DNA of 64,000 nt from the NCBI RefSeq assembly GCF_019263585.2, contig NZ_JADQDF010000001.1, positions 4,536,501-4,600,500 on the forward strand, given 5' to 3'. Below are positions 8,500 through 16,109 of this stretch, one piece after another. A model generated the notes under the pieces. The model ran no database searches and was not told where the DNA came from. It saw nothing but the letters and a program-made list of their open reading frames with translations. Origin of the DNA: Pseudonocardia oceani. Lineage in GTDB: Bacteria > Actinomycetota > Actinomycetes > Mycobacteriales > Pseudonocardiaceae. How positions within the stretch are numbered: the first letter of the stretch is position 1; each line of letters opens with the position of its first letter. Position numbers and translations under genes: made by a program.

Positions 8500-9606
8500 A
8501 TGACCTCCCTCCCGCTCGTCTTCGATGCGCCCCGCCGCGCGCTGCCGCCCCGCCACCTCGCCGACCTCGACCCCGCCGAGCGCCGCGCCGCCGTGGGGGA
8601 GCTCGGGCTGCCCGGCTTCCGCGCCGACCAGCTCGCCCGGCACTACTTCGGCCGTTTCACCGCCGACGTCGAGCAGATGACCGACCTGCCGGCCGCGGCC
8701 CGCGAGGCGCTGCGCCCGCTGCTGCCGCAGCTGGTCACGCCGGTGCTGGAACAGGCCTGCGACGACGGCACCACGCGCAAGACGCTGTGGAAGGGCCACG
8801 ACGGCACCCGCGCCGAGTCGGTGCTGATGGGCTACCCCGACCGCGCCACCGTGTGCGTGTCGAGCCAGGCCGGCTGCGGGATGGCGTGCCCGTTCTGCGC
8901 CACCGGCCAGGGCGGGCTGGAGCGCAACATGTCGACGGGCGAGATCGTCGAGCAGGTCCGCCAGGCCGCCGCGGCCGCCCGCGACGGCGCGCTCGGCACC
9001 CCCGCGCGGCTGTCCAACGTCGTGTTCATGGGCATGGGCGAGCCGCTGGCCAACTACAAGCGCGTGGTCGCCGCGGTGCGGCGCATCACCTCGCCCGCGC
9101 CCGACGGCCTGGGCATCTCCGCGCGCGGCGTCACCGTGTCCACGGTGGGGCTGGTGCCGGCGATCGACAAGCTGGCCGCGGAGGGGCTGCCCGTCACGCT
9201 CGCCGTGTCGCTGCACACCCCCGACGACGAGCTGCGCGACACGCTCGTGCCGGTCAACAACCGGTGGAAGGTCGACGAGGTGCTCGACGCCGCGCGCCGC
9301 TACGCCACGACCACCGGGCGGCGGGTGTCGATCGAGTACGCGCTCATCCGCGACGTCAACGACCACGCGTGGCGCGCCGACCTGCTCGGCAGGAAGCTGG
9401 CGCAGCGCATCGGCAAGCACCGCGTGCACGTCAACCTCATCCCGCTCAACCCGACGCCGGGCAGCGAGTGGGACGCCTCGCCGCGCCCGGTGCAGGACGA
9501 GTTCGTCCGCCGCGTGCAGGCCGCCGGGGTGGCGTGCACGGTGCGCGACACCCGCGGCCGCGAGATCGCCGCCGCCTGCGGGCAGCTGGCCGCCACCGGG
9601 GCGTGA
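8500..9606 (+). CDS. rlmN: dual-specificity rRNA/tRNA (adenine-C2) methyltransferase RlmN
   Basis: This radical-SAM enzyme methylates C2 of A2503 in 23S rRNA and A37 in some tRNAs. The 368-aa product carries the radical-SAM triad C126-x3-C130-x2-C133, followed by FCATGQGGLERNMSTGEI, and the FMGMGEPLANY and VSLHTPDDELRD segments. ATG 8500 was chosen over an upstream in-frame ATG at 8446 that would lie inside the preceding gene. It ends in a GTGA overlap with the next gene. Confidence 0.97.
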   Translation: MTSLPLVFDAPRRALPPRHLADLDPAERRAAVGELGLPGFRADQLARHYFGRFTADVEQMTDLPAAAREALRPLLPQLVTPVLEQACDDGTTRKTLWKGHDGTRAESVLMGYPDRATVCVSSQAGCGMACPFCATGQGGLERNMSTGEIVEQVRQAAAAARDGALGTPARLSNVVFMGMGEPLANYKRVVAAVRRITSPAPDGLGISARGVTVSTVGLVPAIDKLAAEGLPVTLAVSLHTPDDELRDTLVPVNNRWKVDEVLDAARRYATTTGRRVSIEYALIRDVNDHAWRADLLGRKLAQRIGKHRVHVNLIPLNPTPGSEWDASPRPVQDEFVRRVQAAGVACTVRDTRGREIAAACGQLAATGA

Positions 9607-10544
9607 CGCTCCCGCCCCTGGACCCCTACGACGGCGGCATGCTCGACGTCGGCGACGGCCAGCGCCTGCGCTGGGACGTCCGCGGCAACCCCGACGGCAT
9701 CCCCGCCGTGGTCCTGCACGGCGGTCCGGGCTCGGGCGCTCCCACCGGCACCCACCGGTCGTTCGACCCGTCCCGCTACCGGATCGTGCAGTTCGACCAG
9801 CGCGGCTGCGGCGGCAGCACCCCGCACGCGTCCGACCCGGCCACCTCGCTGGCGACGAACACCACCGCACACCTCGTCGCCGACGTCGAGCGGCTGCGCG
9901 AGCACCTCGGCGTCGACCGCTGGGTCGTCCTCGGCGGCTCCTGGGGCTCGACGCTCGCGCTGGCCTACGCGCAGGCCCACCCCGAGCGGGTGCGGGCGGT
10001 GCTGCTCGTGGCCGTCACGACGACCCGGCGCAGCGAGATCGACTGGCTCTACCGCGGCGTCGGCCGGTTCCTGCCCCGGGAGTGGGAGGCGTTCCGCGCC
10101 CACCACGACGACCCCGACCTGCTCGGCGGCTACGACCGCCTCCTCGCCGACCCCGACCCGGGCGTGCGCGAGCGCGCCTCGCTGGCCTGGGCGACGTGGG
10201 AGGACGCCGTGCTCTCGCCCGAGCCCGGCGGCCGCGCGATCTACGCCGTGCGCCCGCCCCGGGAGCTGCTCGCGCTCACCCGCCTCTGCGCCCATTACTT
10301 CTCCCGCGGCGCGTTCCTCGAGGAGGGCGTGCTGATCCGCGGGGCCGGGGCGTTGGCCGGGATCCCCGGCGTGCTGGTGCACGGCCGCCTCGACCTCGGC
10401 GGCCCGCTCGTCACCGCGTGGGAGGTCGCGAGGGCATGGCCGGGAGCCGAGCTGCACGTCGTCGAGGACGCCGGGCACCTGGGCGGCGCGGAGTTCGGGC
10501 GGTTGGTGCGCGAGGCGCTGGTGCGGTTCGCCGACGCCCCCTGA
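9603..10544 (+). CDS. pip: proline iminopeptidase (alpha/beta hydrolase)
   Basis: This 313-aa cytosolic serine peptidase removes N-terminal proline. It shows the oxyanion HGGPGSG, FDQRGCGGS, the nucleophile elbow GGSWGS, and the late Asp/His region (HGRLDLGG, DAGHLGG). These features and the length fit peptidase family S33 PIP. Start GTG 9603 overlaps the rlmN stop (GTGA). The initiator context is VTLPPLDPYDGGMLDVGDG, typical of the family. Confidence 0.92.
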   Translation: MTLPPLDPYDGGMLDVGDGQRLRWDVRGNPDGIPAVVLHGGPGSGAPTGTHRSFDPSRYRIVQFDQRGCGGSTPHASDPATSLATNTTAHLVADVERLREHLGVDRWVVLGGSWGSTLALAYAQAHPERVRAVLLVAVTTTRRSEIDWLYRGVGRFLPREWEAFRAHHDDPDLLGGYDRLLADPDPGVRERASLAWATWEDAVLSPEPGGRAIYAVRPPRELLALTRLCAHYFSRGAFLEEGVLIRGAGALAGIPGVLVHGRLDLGGPLVTAWEVARAWPGAELHVVEDAGHLGGAEFGRLVREALVRFADAP

Positions 10545-11609
10545 TCAGCCCGCCCGCCGCAGCTCCACGAACGACAGGCCGTGCGCGGCGTCCTCGACCG
10601 AGGTGAGGGTCAGTCCCGCCTGGCGGGCCAGCTCCGCGAACTCGGCGCGGGTGCGCTCGCGGGCGCCGAACACGACGAGCATCCGCAGGTCCATGACGAC
10701 GTGGTCGCGGCTGGGGTGGTCGGGATCGGGCACGCGCTCCACCAGCAGGACGCGCCCGCCCGCGGGCAGCGCCTCGGCGCAGCGGCGCAGGATCGCGACC
10801 GCGGCGTCGTCGGGCCAGTCGTGCACCACCTGGGCCAGCACGTACACCGGCTCGCCGGGTGGGAGGGCGTCGAAGAAGCTGCCCTCGACGATCGACGTGC
10901 GCTCGTCCAGGCCGGCCGCGGTGAACCGCTCCCGCGCCCGCTCCGCCGACGCCTCCTGCTCCACCAGCGTGCCGAACAGCGTGGGGTCCTGCTCGAGGAC
11001 CGCGGCCAGCAGGCCGCCGGTGCCGCCGCCGACGTCGACGATCGAGTGCGCGGCCCGCGCGGCGAGACCGGGCGCGACCGCGGGCACCCAGACCGCGGCC
11101 CACTGGTCCATGTAGGCGTCGAAGGAGGCGGCGAGCGCGGGGTCGGCGGCGAGGTGGTCCCAGAAGCCGCGCCCGAACACCTGCGGGTAGGCCGCGGTGC
11201 CGGTGCGGACGGCGTGCCCGAGCCCGGCCCAGGCGCGGTCGAGGTGCCCGGCGGCGCCGTCGAGGTCGAGGAACGCGCGCAGGTGGTCGTCGAGCAGGGG
11301 CTCGCCCAGCTCGCCGAGCGCGAACACCCGCGGCCGGACCTCCTCGAGCACGTCGCACGTGACCAGGCGACGCAGCAGGCCGAGCGTGGCGCGCGGGTCG
11401 GTGCCGCAGCAGGCGGCGATCGCGTCGGCCGTACGGGGGCCGGTGGCCAGCACGTCCGGCACGCCGAGGGACACGGCGAGGCGGACGGCCGTGGGCGTCA
11501 GCAGGTCGGTCAGCGCGCGCAGCCGCTGGGGCCGCGGGTCGTCCGGGTCGGGCGGCGCAGCGGGTCGTCGGGCTGCGGGTCGTCGGGCTGCGGATCGTCG
11601 GGGCTCCAC
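10545..11609 (-). CDS. O-methyltransferase-type SAM methyltransferase, probably iron-regulated
   Basis: The 354-aa protein has an N-terminal dimerisation/winged-helix half (TPTAVRLAVSLGVPDVLATGPRTADAIA) and a C-terminal SAM fold (SIVDVGGGTGGLLAAVL, then QVVHDWPDDAAVAILRR). This is the architecture of plant/actinomycete small-molecule O-methyltransferases. GTG 11609 is 6 nt downstream of a -10 (TACGCT). A 5'-end repeat encodes RRPAARRPAA. The promoter spacer contains a DtxR/IdeR-like box. The gene stands alone without other secondary-metabolism genes, so the substrate is unknown. Its 3' end abuts the pip stop. Confidence 0.85.
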   Translation of the reverse strand: MEPRRSAARRPAARRPAAPPDPDDPRPQRLRALTDLLTPTAVRLAVSLGVPDVLATGPRTADAIAACCGTDPRATLGLLRRLVTCDVLEEVRPRVFALGELGEPLLDDHLRAFLDLDGAAGHLDRAWAGLGHAVRTGTAAYPQVFGRGFWDHLAADPALAASFDAYMDQWAAVWVPAVAPGLAARAAHSIVDVGGGTGGLLAAVLEQDPTLFGTLVEQEASAERARERFTAAGLDERTSIVEGSFFDALPPGEPVYVLAQVVHDWPDDAAVAILRRCAEALPAGGRVLLVERVPDPDHPSRDHVVMDLRMLVVFGARERTRAEFAELARQAGLTLTSVEDAAHGLSFVELRRAG

Positions 11610-11615
11610 TGCGGC

Positions 11616-11644
11616 AGCGTAGGTAAGGGTGCCCTAATGGTCAA
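11616..11644 (-). promoter_or_regulatory. promoter with DtxR/IdeR-like iron box
   Basis: Read on the minus strand: -35 TTGACC (11644-11639), a 17-bp spacer, then -10 TACGCT (11621-11616), 6 nt before GTG 11609. The spacer and edge of the -10 contain a 19-bp element at 11619-11637 (plus strand GTAGGTAAGGGTGCCCTAA). It matches 15 of 19 positions of the actinobacterial iron-box form TTAGGTAAGGCTAACCTAA. Binding there would block RNA polymerase. Confidence 0.6.
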
Positions 11645-11657
11645 ACGGCAGGACCGG

Positions 11658-12737
11658 TCAGCGGGGGAGCCCGAGCACCTCGGCCAGGTCGAAGTCGACG
11701 GCCTGTTCCAGCTGCGCGTAGGTGCACGACTCCGGCTGCCGGTCGGGGCGCCAGCGGACGAACTGCGCGGTGTGCCGGAACCGCACGCCCTCCATGTAGT
11801 CGTAGCGCACCTCGACGACCCGCTCGGGGCGCAGCGGGACGAACGACAGGTCCTTGCCGCTGTTCCACCGGCTGGCCTCGGCCTTGCGCGGGGTGCGCTC
11901 GCCGTCCTCCTGCTTCGCCCACGCCCACGGGTGGTCGTCGAAGGTGGTGACGAGCTCCTGCAGCTCCTCGAACAGCTCGCGCCGCCGCGCCATCGGGAAC
12001 GCCCCGATCACGCCGACGCTCGCGAGGTGCCCGTTCTCCTGGTAGAGCCCGAGCATCAGCGAGCCGATGACGTCGGGCCCGGACTTGTGCACGCGGTAGC
12101 CCGCCACCACGCAGTCGGCCGTGCGCTCGTGCTTGATCTTGGCCATCACGCGCTTGTCGGGCTGGTAGGGCTGATCGGGCTTCTTCGCGATGAGGCCGTC
12201 GAGCCCGGCACCCTCGAACTGCTCGAACCACTGCTGCGCGAGCGTGTGGTCCGACGTCAGCGGCGTGACGTGGACGGGCGGGCGCGCGTCGGCGAGGGCG
12301 CGCTCCAGCGCCGCGCGGCGCTGCTCGAACGGCAGGCCGGTGAGGTCGTCGTCGCCCAGGGCCAGCAGATCGAACGCGACGAAGCTGGCCGGGGTGGTCT
12401 CCGACAGCATCGTCACGCGACTCGCCGCCGGGTGGATCCGGTGCTGCAGGACCTCGAAGTCGAGCGTGTTGTGCTCCCGGTCGAGCACGACGATCTCGCC
12501 GTCGACGACCGCGCGCTCCGGGAAGTTGGCCTTGACGGCCTCGACGACCTCGGGGAAGTACCGCGTCATCGGCTTCTCGTTGCGGCTGCCGATCTCGACC
12601 TCGTCGCCGTCGCGGAAGATGATCGACCGGAAGCCGTCCCACTTGGGCTCGTAGAGCTGCCCCTCGGGCACGGCGGCCACGGGCTTGGCCAGCATCGGCT
12701 TGACCGGGGGCATCACGGGCAGGTCCACGCCCGCCAT
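11658..12737 (-). CDS. ligC: ATP-dependent DNA ligase, LigC type
   Basis: This 359-aa stand-alone ligase has an adenylation domain and an OB-fold domain. The adenylated Lys is K32 in EPKWDGFR. Other motifs are VDGEIVVLD, DGLIAKK and KIKHERTADCVVAG. LigC enzymes seal nicks in non-replicative repair and partner with stand-alone Prim-Pol proteins. ATG 12737 is the first start in frame with the conserved MPPVKPMLAKPV. A Prim-Pol gene lies 3.4 kb away with mug in between. Confidence 0.93.
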   Translation of the reverse strand: MAGVDLPVMPPVKPMLAKPVAAVPEGQLYEPKWDGFRSIIFRDGDEVEIGSRNEKPMTRYFPEVVEAVKANFPERAVVDGEIVVLDREHNTLDFEVLQHRIHPAASRVTMLSETTPASFVAFDLLALGDDDLTGLPFEQRRAALERALADARPPVHVTPLTSDHTLAQQWFEQFEGAGLDGLIAKKPDQPYQPDKRVMAKIKHERTADCVVAGYRVHKSGPDVIGSLMLGLYQENGHLASVGVIGAFPMARRRELFEELQELVTTFDDHPWAWAKQEDGERTPRKAEASRWNSGKDLSFVPLRPERVVEVRYDYMEGVRFRHTAQFVRWRPDRQPESCTYAQLEQAVDFDLAEVLGLPR

Positions 12738-12763
12738 CCTGCACCGTCGGGCAAGGTGGGGGC

Positions 12764-13003
12764 GTGCGCGTGCCCGATCGTGTCCGGCCGGCCCCGGAGG
12801 TCCTCGAACCGCAGTCCGCCGACCGCCTCCTGGGGATCGGGCTGGACCTGCCCGGCGCGCTGGACGTCTGCTACGGGGCCGGGCCGCAGGAACCCGCGCG
12901 GGTGGCCGGGGTGGTCACGACGGCACTGGAGCAGTACGGGTTCGGCGACGTCCGGGTCGTCGCGGACGAGCGCGGCCCGGCGGTCTCGGTGCGGCGGACG
13001 TGA
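12764..13003 (+). CDS. small hypothetical protein coupled to mug
   Basis: The product is 79 aa, GTG-initiated and acidic, with a plausible compact alpha/beta pattern (ALDVCYGAGPQEPARVAGVVTTALEQYGFGDVRVVADERG). I do not recognise the family. It is supported by its GTGA overlap with the downstream glycosylase gene and its position divergent from ligC. Confidence 0.55.
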   Translation: MRVPDRVRPAPEVLEPQSADRLLGIGLDLPGALDVCYGAGPQEPARVAGVVTTALEQYGFGDVRVVADERGPAVSVRRT

Positions 13004-13560
13004 GCTGGACCCGCGCCGAGCTGGAGGCCGCGCGCGCCCTGACGATCCCCGACGTCCTGCCCGGGCCGGGCGACCCGCCGCTGCGCGTGCTGTTCTGCGG
13101 CATCAACCCCGGCCTGGTCTCCGCGGTCACCGGGCACCACTTCGCGCGCCCGGGCAACCGGTTCTGGCCCGTGCTGCACCGGTCCGGGTTCACGCCGCGG
13201 CAGCTGCGGCCCGACGAGCAGGGGGAGCTCCCGGCGCTGGGCCTGGGCATCACGAACATGGTCGCCCGCGCCTCGGCCCGCGCCGACGAGCTCACCGACG
13301 AGGAGGTCGTCGCGGGCGGGATGCGGCTGCGGACCCTGGTGGCGCAGCACCGGCCGCGGTGGCTCGCCGTCGTCGGCATCACCGCCTACCGCACCGCGTT
13401 CGGCGCGCGCCACGCCGCCGTCGGCCCGCAGGAGGGCAGCTGGGACGCCACGCGCGTGTACGTGCTGCCCAACCCCAGCGGCCTCAACGCGCACTGGTCG
13501 GTGCAGGCGATGGCGGAGGAGTTCGGGCGGCTGCGCGCGCTCAGCGCGGCGGACGGGTGA
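13000..13560 (+). CDS. mug: mismatch-specific uracil/thymine DNA glycosylase
   Basis: This 186-aa glycosylase of the MUG/TDG type excises U or T opposite G. It shows the FCGINPGLVSA motif, with the catalytic-pocket Asn, the GHHFARPGNRFWPVL segment, and the NPSGLNAHW wedge motif. GTG 13000 overlaps the 79-aa gene by 4 bp. The 3' end overlaps the convergent TetR gene by 20 bp. Its neighbours LigC and Prim-Pol suggest a base-excision repair setting. Confidence 0.92.
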   Translation: MSWTRAELEAARALTIPDVLPGPGDPPLRVLFCGINPGLVSAVTGHHFARPGNRFWPVLHRSGFTPRQLRPDEQGELPALGLGITNMVARASARADELTDEEVVAGGMRLRTLVAQHRPRWLAVVGITAYRTAFGARHAAVGPQEGSWDATRVYVLPNPSGLNAHWSVQAMAEEFGRLRALSAADG

Positions 13561-14113
13561 TCAGCCCGTGCGCGAGCAGGTCGAGCATGCGGCCGGCCTG
13601 CGCGGCGTCACCGGCGGCCAGCGAGACGCCCGAGAGGCTCGCGAGCACGTCGTCGGCCTCGACGTCGTCGCGGACGGTGCCGGCGCGCACCCCCGCGTCG
13701 AGCAGCGACGCGACCGCGGCGAGCAGCCGACCGCGGGTCTCCGCGAACGGGTCGCCGCCCGAGGCGACGAGGGCGCGCAGCGCGTCGGCCATGCCGCGCT
13801 TGGCGGTGGCGTAGGCGACGAAGCGGTCCATCCACGCCCGCAGCGCGCGCTCGGGAGGCCGGTCGGCCAGCAGCTCGCCCGCGGCGTCGCACAGCCGGGC
13901 GAGCTCGGTGCGGTACGCCGCCTCGACCAGTGCCTCGCGGGTGGGGAAGTGGCGGTACAGCGTGCCGATGCCGACACCGGCGTCGCGGGCCACCGCCTCC
14001 AGCGTGACCTCGGGACGCCCGTCGGAGAACGCGCGCACGGCGGCGGAGACCAGGCGGTCGCGGTTGCGGCGCGCGTCGGCCCGCATCGGCCGCGTGCCTG
14101 TGTCCGGCGTCAC
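13541..14113 (-). CDS. TetR-family transcriptional repressor (controls the divergent SDR)
   Basis: This 190-aa protein has an N-terminal TetR helix-turn-helix (VTLEAVARDAGVGIGTLYRHFPTREAL) and a variable ligand-binding C-terminus. It is transcribed away from the short-chain dehydrogenase. Two similar palindromes in the shared 97-bp gap are the likely operators, which implies autoregulation and repression of the dehydrogenase. Confidence 0.9.
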   Translation of the reverse strand: MTPDTGTRPMRADARRNRDRLVSAAVRAFSDGRPEVTLEAVARDAGVGIGTLYRHFPTREALVEAAYRTELARLCDAAGELLADRPPERALRAWMDRFVAYATAKRGMADALRALVASGGDPFAETRGRLLAAVASLLDAGVRAGTVRDDVEADDVLASLSGVSLAAGDAAQAGRMLDLLAHGLITRPPR

Positions 14114-14130
14114 ATCTCCCTCTCGGAATG

Positions 14131-14180
14131 AAGCGGAGGGCCCTCCGCTTGTACGACTCGTAACGGAGGTTCCTCCGCTA
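14131..14180. promoter_or_regulatory. tandem palindromic operators for the TetR repressor
   Basis: A perfect 20-bp palindrome (AAGCGGAGGGCCCTCCGCTT) lies at 14131-14150. An imperfect copy (TAACGGAGGTTCCTCCGCTA) lies at 14161-14180. Both share CGGAGG-n2-CCTCCG, and their centres are 30 bp apart, about three helical turns. A third short dyad, TACGA-C-TCGTA (14152-14162), sits between them. Confidence 0.75.
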
Positions 14181-14210
14181 CCAGGCTACCGGCCACGAGA
14201 GGAACGGGAC

Positions 14211-15155
14211 ATGACCACCGCATCCCGTGTCAGCACCGGATTCACCGCCACCTCCACCGCCGCCGAGGTCCTCGCGGGCGTCGACCTGTCCGGCCGTCGC
14301 GTGATCGTGACCGGCGGCGCCTCCGGCATCGGCGTCGAGACCGCCCGCGCGCTGGCCGGCGCCGGCGCCGAGGTCACCCTGGCCGTCCGCGACGTCGACG
14401 CGGGCGTCCGCACGGCGTCCGACATCGTCGCGAGCACCGGCAACGACCACGTGCAGGTCGCGTCGCTAGACCTGGCCGACCGCGCCTCGATCGCCTCCTT
14501 TGTCCGCCTCTGGGACGGACCGCTGCACGTGCTCGTGAACAACGCCGGCGTCATGGCCGCGCCGGAGACGCGCACGCGCGAGGGCTGGGAGCTGCAGTTC
14601 GCGACCAACCACCTGGGGCACTTCGCCCTGGCCACGGGCCTGCACCTGGCGATGGCCGCGGCCGGGGACGCCCGCATCGTCTCGGTCAGCTCGAGCGCGC
14701 ACCTGCGCTCGCCGGTCGTGTTCGACGACGTGCACTACATCGGGCGGCCCTACGACCCGTGGACCGCCTACGGGCAGTCGAAGACGGCCAACGTCCTGTT
14801 CGCGGTCGAGGCGGCCCGCCGCTGGGCCGATGACGGGATCACGGCCAACGCCCTGATGCCCGGCGGGATCCGCACCAACCTGCAGCGCCACGTGAGCGCC
14901 GCCGAACTCGACCGGCAGCGCGCGGCGAGCGGCCCCGGCCGTGCCCTGCGCTGGAAGACCGTCGCCCAGGGCGCCGCGACCTCGGCGCTGCTCGCCGGGT
15001 CGCCGGTGGTCGGGGGCGTGTCCGGGCGCTACTTCGAGGACTGCGCCGAGGCCGACCTGCACCGCCCCGGCCACCGCACCGGGGTGGCCGCCTACGCGCT
15101 CGACCTCGAGGCCGCCGCGCGCTTGTGGGACGAGTCGGTGCGCGCGCTGGCGTAG
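14211..15155 (+). CDS. short-chain dehydrogenase/reductase
   Basis: This 314-aa NAD(P)-dependent oxidoreductase shows TGGASGIG near the N-terminus, VNNAGVM, a catalytic Ser in SVSSSAH, and the YGQSK (YxxxK) dyad. Length and spacing resemble the retinol-dehydrogenase/WWOX-like subgroup of actinobacterial SDRs. ATG 14211 follows an AGAGGAACGGGAC ribosome-binding region and the twin TetR operators, so expression is probably induced by a small molecule. Confidence 0.9.
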   Translation: MTTASRVSTGFTATSTAAEVLAGVDLSGRRVIVTGGASGIGVETARALAGAGAEVTLAVRDVDAGVRTASDIVASTGNDHVQVASLDLADRASIASFVRLWDGPLHVLVNNAGVMAAPETRTREGWELQFATNHLGHFALATGLHLAMAAAGDARIVSVSSSAHLRSPVVFDDVHYIGRPYDPWTAYGQSKTANVLFAVEAARRWADDGITANALMPGGIRTNLQRHVSAAELDRQRAASGPGRALRWKTVAQGAATSALLAGSPVVGGVSGRYFEDCAEADLHRPGHRTGVAAYALDLEAAARLWDESVRALA

Positions 15156-15175
15156 GATCTGGAGCATCTGCTCCA
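15153..15175 (+). promoter_or_regulatory. -10 hexamer and palindromic operator for the SMR-TetR pair
   Basis: TAGGAT (15153-15158) is a likely -10. The dyad TGGAGCA-TC-TGCTCCA at 15160-15175 follows at once and would cover the transcription start, a typical repressor position. The TetR encoded immediately downstream of the pump is the likely ligand. Confidence 0.6.
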
Positions 15176-15193
15176 ATTTGCTCGGAGGTCCGC

Positions 15194-15523
15194 ATGTGGT
15201 TCTGGTTGATCGGCGCGATCGTGGCCGAGGTGACGGGCACCGTGGCCCTGCGGTTCTCCGAGGGGTTCACGAAGCTGATGCCCTCGATCATCGTGGCGCT
15301 GGGCTACGGCACGGCGTTCTACGCGCTGTCGCAGGCGCTCACGCGGGGGATGGCGATCGGGGTGGCGTACGGCGTGTGGGCCGCCGTCGGCGTCGCCCTG
15401 ATCGCGCTCATCGGCGTGGCGTTCCTCGGCGAGTCGCTGACGTGGGTGCAGGTCGGGGGCATCGGGCTGGTGATCTGCGGGGTCTTCGCCCTGGAGCTCG
15501 GCGGCGCGTCGCATGCCGCCTGA
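15194..15523 (+). CDS. small multidrug resistance (SMR) efflux protein
   Basis: This 109-aa, four-helix SMR protein has the membrane-embedded Glu in the first helix (WFWLIGAIVAEVTGTVALRFSEGF) and the conserved GVAYGVWAAVGV of helix 3. It is related to EmrE/QacE/SugE proton antiporters for cationic compounds. Start ATG 15194 follows GGAGG. The 3' end overlaps the downstream TetR gene by 11 bp, so pump and regulator form one operon. Confidence 0.93.
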   Translation: MWFWLIGAIVAEVTGTVALRFSEGFTKLMPSIIVALGYGTAFYALSQALTRGMAIGVAYGVWAAVGVALIALIGVAFLGESLTWVQVGGIGLVICGVFALELGGASHAA

Positions 15524-16109
15524 GGGACGCGCGCCCGAGCGGCCGGACCGGCGGCGGCGCAAGGGGGAAGCCCGGCGCCGCGCCCTGCTCGACGCCGCGC
15601 TGCGGGTCGTCGGCCGGGAGGGGGCGTCGGCGGTGACGCAGCGGGCCGTCGCCGCCGAGGCCGGTGTGCCGCCGACGGCCGTCCTGTACTACTTCCCGAC
15701 CGTCGACGACCTGCTGGTGGCCGCGCTGCTCGACGTCAACGACCGGTGGGTCGCCGCCGTGGACGCCCTGCCGGCCGACCGGGAGGGTGCGCTCGACGGC
15801 CTCGCCGCGCTCGTGGCGGGCAGCGCGGAGCACGCGCTCGCCGAGTACGAGCTGTGCCTGCTCGCCGCCCGCCGCCCGGCGCTGCGCGGGGAGCTCGACC
15901 GCTGGTGGGGCTCCCTCGACGCGCTGGCGCGGCGGCTGGTCCGGGGCGCGGACGGGGAGGCCGACGCGGACGGGGACGGCGACCGGGCCGCCGCCACGGC
16001 CTTCACCGCCGGCGTCGACGGCCTGCTGCTGCGGGTCTCCGGCGGCGGGCTCGACCCCCGGCGGGCACGGGCGGTGCTCGAGGCCCTGGTGGGGCGGCCT
16101 CATCGCTGA
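15513..16109 (+). CDS. TetR-family regulator of the SMR pump
   Basis: This 198-aa protein has a basic N-terminal tail and a TetR helix-turn-helix (SAVTQRAVAAEAGVPPTAVLYYFPTVDDL). It starts inside the 3' end of the SMR gene. It probably binds the 16-bp palindrome in front of the SMR gene and regulates both genes. It ends one base before the convergent Prim-Pol stop. Confidence 0.9.
   Translation: MPPEGRAPERPDRRRRKGEARRRALLDAALRVVGREGASAVTQRAVAAEAGVPPTAVLYYFPTVDDLLVAALLDVNDRWVAAVDALPADREGALDGLAALVAGSAEHALAEYELCLLAARRPALRGELDRWWGSLDALARRLVRGADGEADADGDGDRAAATAFTAGVDGLLLRVSGGGLDPRRARAVLEALVGRPHR

Noticed and set aside
10581..13814. 1077-codon plus-strand open frame
   Set aside because: It is antisense to the O-methyltransferase and ligC and runs through mug in another frame. 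Low-complexity Arg/Gly/Val content and no family match.
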